From the NCBI GenBank assembly GCA_016716475.1, contig JADJWG010000004.1, positions 558,001 to 622,000 on the forward strand: a stretch of DNA of 64,000 nt, read 5' to 3'. Position 1 is the first letter of the stretch. Every line of letters begins with the position of its first letter. Below the pieces are notes generated by a model. That model did no database searches and had not been told where the DNA came from. It saw only the letters and a list, made by a program, of their open reading frames with translations. Position numbers and translations under genes: made by a program. Positions 44,335 through 55,380 of this stretch are shown piece after piece. Origin of the DNA: Phycisphaerales bacterium (lineage in GTDB: Bacteria; Planctomycetota; Phycisphaerae; UBA1845; Fen-1342).

Positions 44335-45795
44335 ATGTTGGATCACCACGACAAGCTGGCCATGAAAACGAAGATCATCGCGACGATCGGACCGGCGTCC
44401 GCGACACGCGAGACGCTGGGGGCGATGGTGGCGAACGGGCTGGATCTGTGCCGGCTGAACTTCAGCCACGGCGACCTCGATGGCCATGCCCGATCGCTCG
44501 ACCTGATCCGTGAGGCGGCGGCGGAGCACAACCAGCCGATTGCGGTGATCGGTGACTTGGCCGGCCCGAAAGTGCGCCTGGGTCGCTTCGATGGAGACCC
44601 GGTGACAATCGTACCGGGCCAACTGACTCGCATCGTGCGAGGCACGGGTGAGTGCAGTGCCGACCGCCTGACGACCACCTATCCGGCATTCGTGGACGAA
44701 GTGCAGGTCGGGCAGCGCATCTTTATCGACGACGGGCTTGTACGCCTGCTGGTAGTCAATCGCACACCGGACGAATTGGTCTGCGAGTGCAAGGTCGGCG
44801 GACTGCTTTCCAGCCGGAAGGGCGTCAATCTGCCGGACACCATGCTGTCGACCCCGGCGCTGACCGAAAAGGACCGGCGCGATCTGGAATGGGCCATCGA
44901 GCGCGGACTGGACTTCGTGGCGCTGTCCTTTGTGCGGCAACCGGACGACCTGTACGAGCTCAAGCGGATCATCAAGGAGCATGACAGCAACCTGCAGGTC
45001 ATTATCAAGATTGAGAAAACCGAGGCGCTCTGGCACATCGAAGAACTGATTGCGCATACAGATGCGGTACTGGTGGCGCGTGGCGATCTGGGCGTGGAAT
45101 CGGACTTGTGGCGGGTGCCCCTGATTCAGAAGGATATCGTTGCGGACTGCCTCCAGGCCGGCGTACCGGTGATCGTTGCGACGCAGATGCTGCAAAGCAT
45201 GGTGGATCACCCGCTCCCGACGCGGGCGGAAGTGTCGGACGTGGCCAACGCGATCCTGGATCGGGCCGACGCCGTCATGCTCTCCGGCGAGACGGCGGTG
45301 GGCCGACATCCGGTGGCGGCCGTGGACATGATGAACCGGATCGCTGCCGCGACGGAGGAGTACCTGGAAAAGCGGCCACCCCATGTCACGCAGCAGATGC
45401 TGACCCTGACCTATCGGCCGACATCAGCGATCGCACATGCAGCGGTGGCCGCGGCACGGGATCTTGGTGCCCGGCTCGTGGCGGTGTGGAGTGCGACGGG
45501 AGCCACGGTGCGGCTCGTAGCGAAACACCGCCTGCGCATTCCGGTTGTCGGGTTGACGTCGGATCCGGCCGTGTGGCGGCAGATGAACCTGTTGTTTGGT
45601 GTCGTCCCGATCCGGGTGGATCCGTTGGACCATCCGGCGGAGATGGCGGAAGCAGTGGACGGCCACCTGCTGCGGCATGGGCTGGCGGCACCAGGTGACC
45701 TGATCGTGGTCGTGACCTCGACACAGCCCCAGGTGCCTGGAGCGACGGATACGGTGGTCGTGCATCGGGTGGGCGAGGGGCGCGGCGGAAAATAA
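44335..45795 (+). CDS. pyk: Pyruvate kinase
   Basis: A 486-residue glycolytic enzyme converting PEP and ADP to pyruvate and ATP. The family opens with KTKIIATIGPASATRETLGAMVANGLDLCRLNFSHGD; the active-site segment is IIKIEKTEAL with the catalytic Lys, followed by VARGDLGVE, ATQMLQSMVDHPLPTRAEVSDVANAILDRADAVMLSGETAVG. The C-terminal allosteric domain is present (ARLVAVWSATGATVRLVAKHR). GAGGAAG precedes the ATG. The gene begins 12 bp after gatA, probably cotranscribed, and faces ppdK. Confidence 0.93.
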   Translation: MLDHHDKLAMKTKIIATIGPASATRETLGAMVANGLDLCRLNFSHGDLDGHARSLDLIREAAAEHNQPIAVIGDLAGPKVRLGRFDGDPVTIVPGQLTRIVRGTGECSADRLTTTYPAFVDEVQVGQRIFIDDGLVRLLVVNRTPDELVCECKVGGLLSSRKGVNLPDTMLSTPALTEKDRRDLEWAIERGLDFVALSFVRQPDDLYELKRIIKEHDSNLQVIIKIEKTEALWHIEELIAHTDAVLVARGDLGVESDLWRVPLIQKDIVADCLQAGVPVIVATQMLQSMVDHPLPTRAEVSDVANAILDRADAVMLSGETAVGRHPVAAVDMMNRIAAATEEYLEKRPPHVTQQMLTLTYRPTSAIAHAAVAAARDLGARLVAVWSATGATVRLVAKHRLRIPVVGLTSDPAVWRQMNLLFGVVPIRVDPLDHPAEMAEAVDGHLLRHGLAAPGDLIVVVTSTQPQVPGATDTVVVHRVGEGRGGK

Positions 45796-45868
45796 ACAGC
45801 ACGCCGCACGAAGTATGCAGCGAGAAGCGCGGCGCCGGGCAGGGGGGTGTGGAGCGTTGCACAAAGAA

Positions 45869-45899
45869 CATGCCCGACCGGTAGGACCGGCCGGGCATG
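45869..45899. terminator. Bidirectional terminator between pyk and ppdK
   Basis: A 14-bp inverted repeat with one G-U pair and a three-base loop (45869-45882 with 45886-45899) lies between the convergent pyk and ppdK genes. On the minus strand it is followed by TTCTTTGTG. Confidence 0.65.
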
Positions 45900-45929
45900 C
45901 GGATGCCATGAACTACTTCAGCGTGCAAC

Positions 45930-48785
<2,856 letters not shown>

Positions 48786-48994
48786 ACGTCTGTCCTTCGC
48801 TCAGCAAACCCCACTTCCAAGCACAACCGCGGCTGCGGTCCGCCAGACCACGCGGTGGCGGCCCCGCAGAAGGGGGCATGATAGGCGAATGCGGGGCCGC
48901 TTCCAGTGGTCGGGGTCCGAAATGTGGCGATGAGCGGTTAGGACGGCAACTTCCCGTCCGTCACCCGGAGGGGCGGGCGAGTACAATACTTCAA

Positions 48995-49735
48995 ATGCGG
49001 CTACGGGTGCTGACCTACAACATCCACAAGGCTATCGGCACCGATGGGCGCTTCGCCCCTGAGCGGATCGTGGCCCTGCTGCGTCGCTACAGTCCCGACG
49101 TGGCCTTGCTGCAGGAGGTTGATCACGAAGCCCCACGCTCACGCATGATGGACCTCGCGACCCATCTGGCCCGCGCCGTTGCATACGATCACCACGCTAT
49201 CGGGCTGAATGTGACCCTGAAGAAGGGTTGGTATGGGAACGCAACGCTGTCACGGTTCCCGATCGGCCGGCAGCGGAACATCAACTTGACGGTGGGGCGC
49301 TTCAAAAGCCGCGGTGCCCAGCACACCTGTCTGCACATTCCGCACCCGAGCGGCGAGCTCACGGTGGAGGTGTTCAACGTCCACTTGAGTCTGTTGGCGC
49401 GGCTGAGACGGGTACAGATTCATCGTTTGTTGGAAACAAAAGATATTATGGGACTAGAGCCCCGGCAACCCTGCATTGTCGCCGGCGATATGAATGACTG
49501 GCGCGGGCTCCTGATGAGACAGTTTCGAGCGGCCGGGTTCGCCTGCGCGACCAACCGCACCGGCGGTCATGTGCGCGCTATCCGGACATTTCCGAGCACG
49601 GCTCCGGCAGCGGGGTTGGACAAGGTCTTTTACCGCGGAGCGCTTCGGCCCGTGTGGGCGGCGCGGAGCAGACTGCGCCTGGCGCGCTTGGCGAGCGATC
49701 ACCTGCCGTTGTTCGTGGATTTCGAGTTGGAGTAG
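48995..49735 (+). CDS. Endonuclease/exonuclease/phosphatase family protein
   Basis: A 246-residue metal-dependent hydrolase. The core motifs are LTYNIHKAIGTDGRF, VALLQEVDHE (catalytic Glu), FNVHLSLLARLRRVQ, IVAGDMNDWRG and the C-terminal SDHLPLFVDFELE with Asp-His. The nearest described relatives cleave phosphodiesters in DNA, nucleotides or lipids, so substrate is uncertain. ATG 48995 is the only start that keeps the N-terminal beta strand (MRLRVLTYNIH). TACAAT at 48982-48987 is eight bases before it, hinting at a leaderless mRNA, but a -35 element is not evident. Confidence 0.82.
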   Translation: MRLRVLTYNIHKAIGTDGRFAPERIVALLRRYSPDVALLQEVDHEAPRSRMMDLATHLARAVAYDHHAIGLNVTLKKGWYGNATLSRFPIGRQRNINLTVGRFKSRGAQHTCLHIPHPSGELTVEVFNVHLSLLARLRRVQIHRLLETKDIMGLEPRQPCIVAGDMNDWRGLLMRQFRAAGFACATNRTGGHVRAIRTFPSTAPAAGLDKVFYRGALRPVWAARSRLRLARLASDHLPLFVDFELE

Positions 49736-50039
49736 TGCCGGGGAATCTGCGGGCGAACTGGTTGCGCACTGAGCCGCCGATGTCTGGACGGCGGTTATCC
49801 GGACTACCGCTTTGACAGGTTCGCACCTGTCACCGGAACCGCATTTCCGCGGTGTGTTTGGCTGCTCGTAACCGGGGTGGGGTTCTGCTGCCTGGATGCC
49901 GGCCTTATGGGGCACCCACGGGTGGCGGGGGGTACGGGGACATGGGCGCAGACCCCATGGACCAGGGCTGTTCAAGGGGGCTACTCGGACCACCGATGCT
50001 CACCCCCGGGACAAGTGTTTCCTCGGAACGGACCGTCGC
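49736..50039. other. 304 bp intergenic region before the signalling/secretion operon
   Basis: A perfect 8-bp stem with a TCGC loop (49813-49820 with 49825-49832) lies about 80 bp after the upstream gene and may be its terminator. No promoter of good consensus is seen before the operon. Confidence 0.4.
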
Positions 50040-51878
50040 ATGGCCGCAGCACGGACATCAACGGAAATCTCGGCCCGCGCGCTGCGGGCTGTTCGGGCAC
50101 TTTGGAGTGGCGTACTGCCCGAGGCCCTTGGGCTGTGCTTTGTGGCCACCATTCTGGGTAGCTTCGCAGCCGCCTATGTGCTGACGGACTACGGGTGGCA
50201 ACAGCGCGTGGCTATCCAGGAGCAGGCCCACGCACAAACCGCAGCCCAGAGCTTGGCTTTAGCGCTGGCGGGATGTGAGAACGAAGGTACCCAAGCGGTT
50301 CTTTGGCAGAATCTGAACCGCTTGCCGGGGCTGCGGGCAGTGCGGTGGATGGATGGCAGCGGCAGTGTCCGGGCAACCTACCCACCGGGCCTGCCGGTAG
50401 TCGGAGCGCTGCCGGGAGCGGCTGGTGCGCAGCACAACGTAACCGCAGAGGCGCCGGTGCGCGACGCGCGTGGCGCGCTGGCGGGCAAAGTGCAGGTTGT
50501 TTTCGCCGCTGGCAATCCCTTGGGGTGGCAGAATCACCTCTGGTGGACATGGAGCGGGACTGCGACCGCAGCACTGTTGGCCTTCCTGCTGGTCTATTCG
50601 CTGCTGCGACGGCATTTGCGGCCGATCGGGGCGATCGAGCGGACCCTGCAACGGCGGGCGGATGGAGTGGAGCGGGGTCTCACGACGTTGCTTTTGAGCG
50701 ATGCGCTGGGGCCGGTGGCGCGCGGCTGGAATGCGTTGATTGCGGAGCACCTGGCTTTGCAGCAACAGGTCCAACAGGCGACTGCGAGCGGTCCGCACGG
50801 TGATGTGGCGGCGCGGTTTGAGAGTGCAATCTTCCGGCAGGTTGTCGAGCGGCTGCCGTTCGGTGTGCTGTGTGTGGGAGATCTGGGCGAGGTCAAGTTC
50901 GCGAACGCGACCGCGGGCGCATTGCTGGGCCGCCCGATCGATGAACTGGTCGGGTCACCAGCGCGGAAGGTGATCGACAACCTCGCGATCGTACAGGCGG
51001 TGGCCACGGTGGCACATGGGCCGCGCAGCGGCGTGGTGCTGGACCACACGGCCAGGTCCGGCGAATCCGAGACGACGCTGCGTTTCCGCATCCTGCCGCT
51101 GGGGCCGCAGGTGGCCGGGAGCGAGGCATTGGTCACGATCGAGGATATCAGCCAGTTGCGCGAGGGTGAGCGGGCCCGGGACAATTTCCTGTACCACGTT
51201 ACGCACGAGCTGCGGACACCCTTGACGAACATCCATGCCTACACGGAGACGCTCACGCAGCCGGACTTCGATGACGAGCAGACGCGCAAGGAGTGCTACA
51301 ACGTCATCATCAGCGAAACGGAGCGGCTATCGCGGCTGGTGGAGAACATCCTCAGCATCTCACAGCTCGAGGTGGGTACCGCGCGGCTGGACGTGGGCGA
51401 GGTGGACCTGGCGCGGCTGGTCCGGCAGATGGTGCAGGACAACCTGGGAGCGGCCGACGAGAAGCGGATCGACCTGACGCTGGCGCTGCCGCCGAAGCTG
51501 CCGAAGGTGCGCGGGGACAAGCAGCGGCTCAGCGTACTGCTCAACAACCTGATCGGAAACGCGATCAAGTACACGCCGGCGGGCGGCCAGGTGCAGGTCA
51601 CCGTCGACCTCGACGAGCGGCACCTCGCGCTGAGTGTCGCGGATAACGGGATCGGGATTGCACCGACTGACCAGGCGCATGTTTTCGACAAGTTCTACCG
51701 CGTGACAAGCGATGACGTGCAGGCGATCAGCGGGACGGGGTTGGGGCTGGCCCTGGCGCGCGAGGTGGCGCGCCTGCACGGCGGTGACATCCGGTTGGAG
51801 AGCGTGCTGGGGGCCGGATCGAAATTCACGTTCGAGCTGCCATTGCCGCGCGAACAGAAAGAGGTGGCCGTGCGATGA
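50040..51878 (+). CDS. Membrane sensor histidine kinase with PAS domain
   Basis: A 612-residue kinase. Two helices (LGLCFVATILGSFAAAYVL near 30 and ATAALLAFLLVYSLLRRHL near 175) enclose an exported sensor of about 115 residues. A HAMP-like linker and a PAS domain (FRQVVERLPFGVLCVGDLGEVKFANATAGALLG) follow, then the DHp helix with the phospho-His in HVTHELRTPLTNIHAY, and the catalytic ATPase (LNNLIGNAIKYTPAGG, VADNGIGIAPTDQAHVFDKFYR, GTGLGLALAREVARLHGG). It heads the long rightward operon and overlaps the receiver gene by four bases, so the two are a two-component pair. Start at 50040 is the first ATG that leaves a normal N-terminus. Confidence 0.9.
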   Translation: MAAARTSTEISARALRAVRALWSGVLPEALGLCFVATILGSFAAAYVLTDYGWQQRVAIQEQAHAQTAAQSLALALAGCENEGTQAVLWQNLNRLPGLRAVRWMDGSGSVRATYPPGLPVVGALPGAAGAQHNVTAEAPVRDARGALAGKVQVVFAAGNPLGWQNHLWWTWSGTATAALLAFLLVYSLLRRHLRPIGAIERTLQRRADGVERGLTTLLLSDALGPVARGWNALIAEHLALQQQVQQATASGPHGDVAARFESAIFRQVVERLPFGVLCVGDLGEVKFANATAGALLGRPIDELVGSPARKVIDNLAIVQAVATVAHGPRSGVVLDHTARSGESETTLRFRILPLGPQVAGSEALVTIEDISQLREGERARDNFLYHVTHELRTPLTNIHAYTETLTQPDFDDEQTRKECYNVIISETERLSRLVENILSISQLEVGTARLDVGEVDLARLVRQMVQDNLGAADEKRIDLTLALPPKLPKVRGDKQRLSVLLNNLIGNAIKYTPAGGQVQVTVDLDERHLALSVADNGIGIAPTDQAHVFDKFYRVTSDDVQAISGTGLGLALAREVARLHGGDIRLESVLGAGSKFTFELPLPREQKEVAVR

Positions 51879-52261
51879 GCAAGATCCTGGTAGCCGAAGA
51901 CGATCCGCACATCCTGCGACTGATGAGCATGTGGTTGTGTCGCCAGGGGCATGCGGTGGTTGAGGCGCGCAACGGTATGCAGGCGCTCGAACTGCTGCGC
52001 GCGAACGAGGTCGACATCCTGATCTCGGACGTGAACATGCCGGGGCTGGACGGCCTCCAGTTGGTCGAGGCCGCTCTGCGCGACAAGCGTGTCCGGCAGG
52101 GCGTGGTTGTGCTGACGAACCGCTGGGACCACGGAGAAATTCGGGATCGCCTGGCGAACTGGGGTGTTCAAGTGATGCCCAAGCCATTCAGCCCGGCGCG
52201 GCTGGCGGAACTGGTGACGAAGCTGCTGGCGGGTGAGGCGCAGACGGCGGCGCCGGCCTGA
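51875..52261 (+). CDS. Stand-alone receiver domain response regulator
   Basis: A 128-residue CheY-like protein with the acidic pocket (AEDDPH), acceptor Asp in LISDVNMPGLDG, conserved Thr in VVVLTNRWD and Lys in MPKPFSP. It has no output domain, so it acts by protein contact, perhaps with the HD-GYP or GGDEF proteins encoded next. It starts inside the kinase stop codon (ATGA), an arrangement of coupled translation. Confidence 0.9.
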   Translation: MSKILVAEDDPHILRLMSMWLCRQGHAVVEARNGMQALELLRANEVDILISDVNMPGLDGLQLVEAALRDKRVRQGVVVLTNRWDHGEIRDRLANWGVQVMPKPFSPARLAELVTKLLAGEAQTAAPA

Positions 52262-52266
52262 AGACG

Positions 52267-53817
52267 ATGTGCGGGGGCGCGAGTGGTGTGATGGAAAGCG
52301 TGCAAACCGGATTGGATACGCAGCTCTTGCAGGACCTCCTGACGGGTCTGTCGGCCCCGGTGCCGGAAGCGACGGTTTCGGTGGGCCTGGTGGGCTGCGC
52401 GGCGCACGCGCCGCAACCGCCGGCACATTGTCGGCGTGCGTGCCTGGGGCCGGGTCCGGAGGCCGCGCTCGAGCGCGGCTGTGCTTACCTGCGCTCCGCA
52501 GCACAGGGGGCGCCCGACACGGCGCTGTTGCTGGGCGGCTGCTGCCAGAAGGGTTATCGCATCGCGGCGCAGCCCACGCTGCTGGGTGACCGGCCAGCCG
52601 TGCTGTTGACGGTCGAAGGGCGGCCGGTCGAGTCCCCGACGTTGACAGCGCCGGACCTCGAGGCGCACGCGAGCGCCGCTGAGCGGTTGGTGCAGCGGAT
52701 CGGGCAACTGGCCGCGGAGAATGCGGGCTTCGCGAACGAGGTTTTGCAGAACTACGAGCAGCTCAACCTGATCTTCGACTTTACGCAGCAGATTGCGCAT
52801 GTGACGGAAGTGCCCGCGCTGGAGCGGCTGCTCACCCAGCGCATCACGGAGCTGTTGCATGCGGAGCACGTCTGCATCGAGTGCTCCGACGGGACCTGGC
52901 GCGGCTCGGCCGGTACGGCCGCCACGCCGCCGAAGTCGCTCCCGGTTGCAGAGTTGCTGGCGTGGACGGCCCAGGTGCGGGCGCAACGGCGGGTGGAGGT
53001 CCGTGAGTTTCCGCGCTGGCATGTGATTGTGGGGCCGCTGGTGCGCAGCGACGAGCGCGTCGAGGCGGTCTGTGCGTTTCGCGCATCGAACGCGGCGCCA
53101 TTCAACGCCGGCGAGATGATGCTCTTCGAGTCGGTCCTGAGCTTCGGCGGGCAGATCGTAAGCAACACGGAACTGCATGCGCGGTTGCGCAGGATGTCGC
53201 TCGAGGTCGTGCGGGCGATGGTCGCGGCGATCGACAAGAAGGACCGCTACACGAGTGGGCACTCGGAGCGGCTGGGATTCCTGGCGCGACTGACGGCGTG
53301 CGAGTTGGGACTTTCGCCTGCGGAGCAGCAGAACGCGGAGTGGGCGGGCCTGCTGCACGACGTAGGCAAGATCGGCGTACCGGAGGAAGTGCTCTGCAAA
53401 CCGGGGAAGCTGACACCGGAGGAATTCGAGGCGATCAAGCTGCATCCGGGCATGGGCTACGAGATTTTGAAGCCCATCGAGAGCTTCGAGGCCGTGCTCG
53501 AGGGGGTGCTCTACCACCACGAATACCCCGACGGCAGCGGCTACCCGTGCGGTCTGCGGGGCGACGCGATCCCCATGATTGCACGCATCATCCATGTCGT
53601 GGACACGTTCGACGCACTGACCTCGACGCGCTCGTACCGCCGTGCGTTCTCTTTCGAGAAGGCCCTCGAGATCATGCGGGCCGACTACGGAATACGAATC
53701 GACGCACGCGTCGCGGAGGCCTTCGTGACCGCGTTCCAGCGCTATATCCGCACCAATCCCGCGGATTACGCCGCTCGATTCCCCTGCAGCCCGGAGTACC
53801 AGCATGACCATGCTTGA
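52267..53817 (+). CDS. HD-GYP c-di-GMP phosphodiesterase with GAF-like domain
   Basis: A 516-residue protein. An N-terminal Ala-rich region is followed by a helix (about 140-165) and a GAF-like domain (about 170-300, LIFDFTQQIAHVTEVPALERLLTQRI, VIVGPLVRSDERVEAVCAF). The HD-GYP domain covers about 315-505: YTSGHSERLGFLA, LLHDVGKIGVPEEVL, YHHEYPDGSGYPCGL and TFDALTSTRSYRRAF, all intact. It should hydrolyse c-di-GMP. It begins six bases after the receiver gene stop; ATG 52291 is an alternative start. It overlaps the next gene by 14 bases. Confidence 0.88.
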   Translation: MCGGASGVMESVQTGLDTQLLQDLLTGLSAPVPEATVSVGLVGCAAHAPQPPAHCRRACLGPGPEAALERGCAYLRSAAQGAPDTALLLGGCCQKGYRIAAQPTLLGDRPAVLLTVEGRPVESPTLTAPDLEAHASAAERLVQRIGQLAAENAGFANEVLQNYEQLNLIFDFTQQIAHVTEVPALERLLTQRITELLHAEHVCIECSDGTWRGSAGTAATPPKSLPVAELLAWTAQVRAQRRVEVREFPRWHVIVGPLVRSDERVEAVCAFRASNAAPFNAGEMMLFESVLSFGGQIVSNTELHARLRRMSLEVVRAMVAAIDKKDRYTSGHSERLGFLARLTACELGLSPAEQQNAEWAGLLHDVGKIGVPEEVLCKPGKLTPEEFEAIKLHPGMGYEILKPIESFEAVLEGVLYHHEYPDGSGYPCGLRGDAIPMIARIIHVVDTFDALTSTRSYRRAFSFEKALEIMRADYGIRIDARVAEAFVTAFQRYIRTNPADYAARFPCSPEYQHDHA

Positions 53818-55048
53818 CCCCGTGGGGATCATGGCAACGAGCCCGGTGCTGGCGACCGCAGGGAGCGTGCATCCGCTCCTGTGGGCGGCTCTGCTGATCT
53901 GCGCCGTACTCGTGGCAACTGTCAGTGTGCTGCGGTTGCAGCGCTGGCAGAATGGCGCCGTGAGTGAGCCGCTTCCGTCCGTGCGGCCGGCGGCGTTGCA
54001 GACTGAAGCACCCGCACTCATCCCCGCAACCGGACCGGAACCGGCTCGGGGAGTGAATGCGGTCTGTAGTGCGCTGGCACACTGGCTGACCGAAGAGCGT
54101 CCCGCGGGCGATGTGTGGGCGGCATTCGACCAGATCGTGCGCGAGGCGTTGGGAGCGCACTGTGAGGCGGTGCGGGTCCGGTGCTTCCGGATCGATCCCG
54201 GCGCGGGCAGACTGCACCCGATCACGCAGGCCGGGCGCCTGGCGAATCCCGAGGGCGTGCCCATCGCAGAGGGTCTGTTGGGTCACGTCGCGAGCACCGG
54301 GCGTGAGTTCGTGGCCGGGGCCCGCGATCTGGGTCCGGCGCTCGAGCGGCTGGCTTTGGGCGAACCGGAGCCGTGGGCGTGGGTGTGGCCCGTCAGGGTG
54401 GACGGCTTGACGGTGGGGCTGGTTGCGATCGGGACCGCGAGTCGCGCGTTGCTGGCGGAGGCGGAACTGCGCCGTGGGCTTGGGGCGGTGCTGTCGCTGG
54501 CGTGGGAACAGGTGGTGTGTAGAGAGCGTCTGGAGCGCGCGGAGCGCACAGACCGCATGACGGGGGTGCTGACGCGGACGAATTTCTTCGAGCTGGCAGC
54601 ACCTGCCCTGGCGGAGTCGTATGCGAACCACGAACCGGTGGTCGTAGTGGTGCTGGCGCTGGAGGGCCTGCGGCGGCTCGACGATGGCCAATGCTGGCGG
54701 GCGCGTGATGTCGTGCTGGAACGTACCGGACAGGCCCTGGGGAGCCGTGTGCGAAGTGACGATCTGGTGGGACGCTTCGCGGATGACCGCTTCGTGGCAC
54801 TCCTGCGGCGGCTCGACACGGCCCTGGGCAAGCTGATCGGTGAGAAACTGCTTGGTGCCGTCACGGCCGCGGCGGCGTCGGTGAAGGAAGCCGGCGCACA
54901 AGTACAGGTGCGGCTGGGGATCGCCGGCAGTGGCTTGGGGCAGCCGGACCTCGACACGCTCCTGGCCGAGGCCTTCACGAGTGTCGAGTGGGCGCGGACC
55001 CACCATGCGGCCGTCGGCGAGGTGCGCATGGAGGGGAGCAGGCCATGA
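53804..55048 (+). CDS. Membrane protein with GAF-like and degenerate GGDEF domains
   Basis: A 414-residue protein with one N-terminal helix (LLWAALLICAVLVATVSVLRL) and a GAF-like region (about 95-240). The C-terminal region (about 250-405) has GGDEF topology (DRMTGVLTRTNFFELAAPAL, VLERTGQALGSRVRSDDLVGRF), but the signature GGDEF is ADDRF here, and the DxD metal residues are not visible. It is therefore probably not a cyclase and may instead bind c-di-GMP or GTP or serve as a scaffold. It sits directly after an active HD-GYP gene. Confidence 0.75.
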   Translation: MTMLDPVGIMATSPVLATAGSVHPLLWAALLICAVLVATVSVLRLQRWQNGAVSEPLPSVRPAALQTEAPALIPATGPEPARGVNAVCSALAHWLTEERPAGDVWAAFDQIVREALGAHCEAVRVRCFRIDPGAGRLHPITQAGRLANPEGVPIAEGLLGHVASTGREFVAGARDLGPALERLALGEPEPWAWVWPVRVDGLTVGLVAIGTASRALLAEAELRRGLGAVLSLAWEQVVCRERLERAERTDRMTGVLTRTNFFELAAPALAESYANHEPVVVVVLALEGLRRLDDGQCWRARDVVLERTGQALGSRVRSDDLVGRFADDRFVALLRRLDTALGKLIGEKLLGAVTAAAASVKEAGAQVQVRLGIAGSGLGQPDLDTLLAEAFTSVEWARTHHAAVGEVRMEGSRP

Positions 55049-55380
55049 AGGTGCAGGTGGAACCGCATGGCAGTGTGGCGGTGCTGGTGCCGCATGGTGC
55101 CCTGACGGGTGATGAGACTCTTGACCTGCGGCGTGCCGTCGAGACACATGGCTGTCAGGCCCGGCGTATGGTAATCGATATGGCCGACGTGCCTTTCCTG
55201 GACAGCAGCGGCATCGAGCTGCTGCTCGATCTGGGACACGCGAACCACGCCGCCCCGCTACGCCCGAAGCTCGCCGCGCTCAGCGAATCCTGCCGTGAGG
55301 CCCTTGATCTGACAGATGTTCTGAATCGGCTGGAGGTGTTCGACACCGTTGAGAACGCCCTGCGGAGTTGCCAGCGATGA
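55045..55380 (+). CDS. STAS domain protein (anti-sigma factor antagonist-like)
   Basis: A 111-residue single STAS domain, starting in the ATGA overlap with the previous gene. The conserved segment is VIDMADVPFLDSSGIELLLDLGHAN, with the Ser-Ser pair that is phosphorylated in SpoIIAA-like proteins. It ends SRLEVFDTVENAL-like (LEVFDTVENALRSCQR). No anti-sigma kinase gene is present, so it may modulate the neighbouring signalling or secretion proteins. Confidence 0.85.
   Translation: MKVQVEPHGSVAVLVPHGALTGDETLDLRRAVETHGCQARRMVIDMADVPFLDSSGIELLLDLGHANHAAPLRPKLAALSESCREALDLTDVLNRLEVFDTVENALRSCQR

Noticed and set aside
49811..49835. A T-arm-like sequence GACAGGTTCGCACCTGTC suggesting a tRNA
   Set aside because: No matching acceptor, D-arm or anticodon arm could be fitted around it; it is a simple 8-bp hairpin.
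53804..55048. Active diguanylate cyclase call for the second GGDEF-like protein
   Set aside because: The GGDEF signature is ADDRF and the metal-binding residues are not evident, so I describe it as degenerate.
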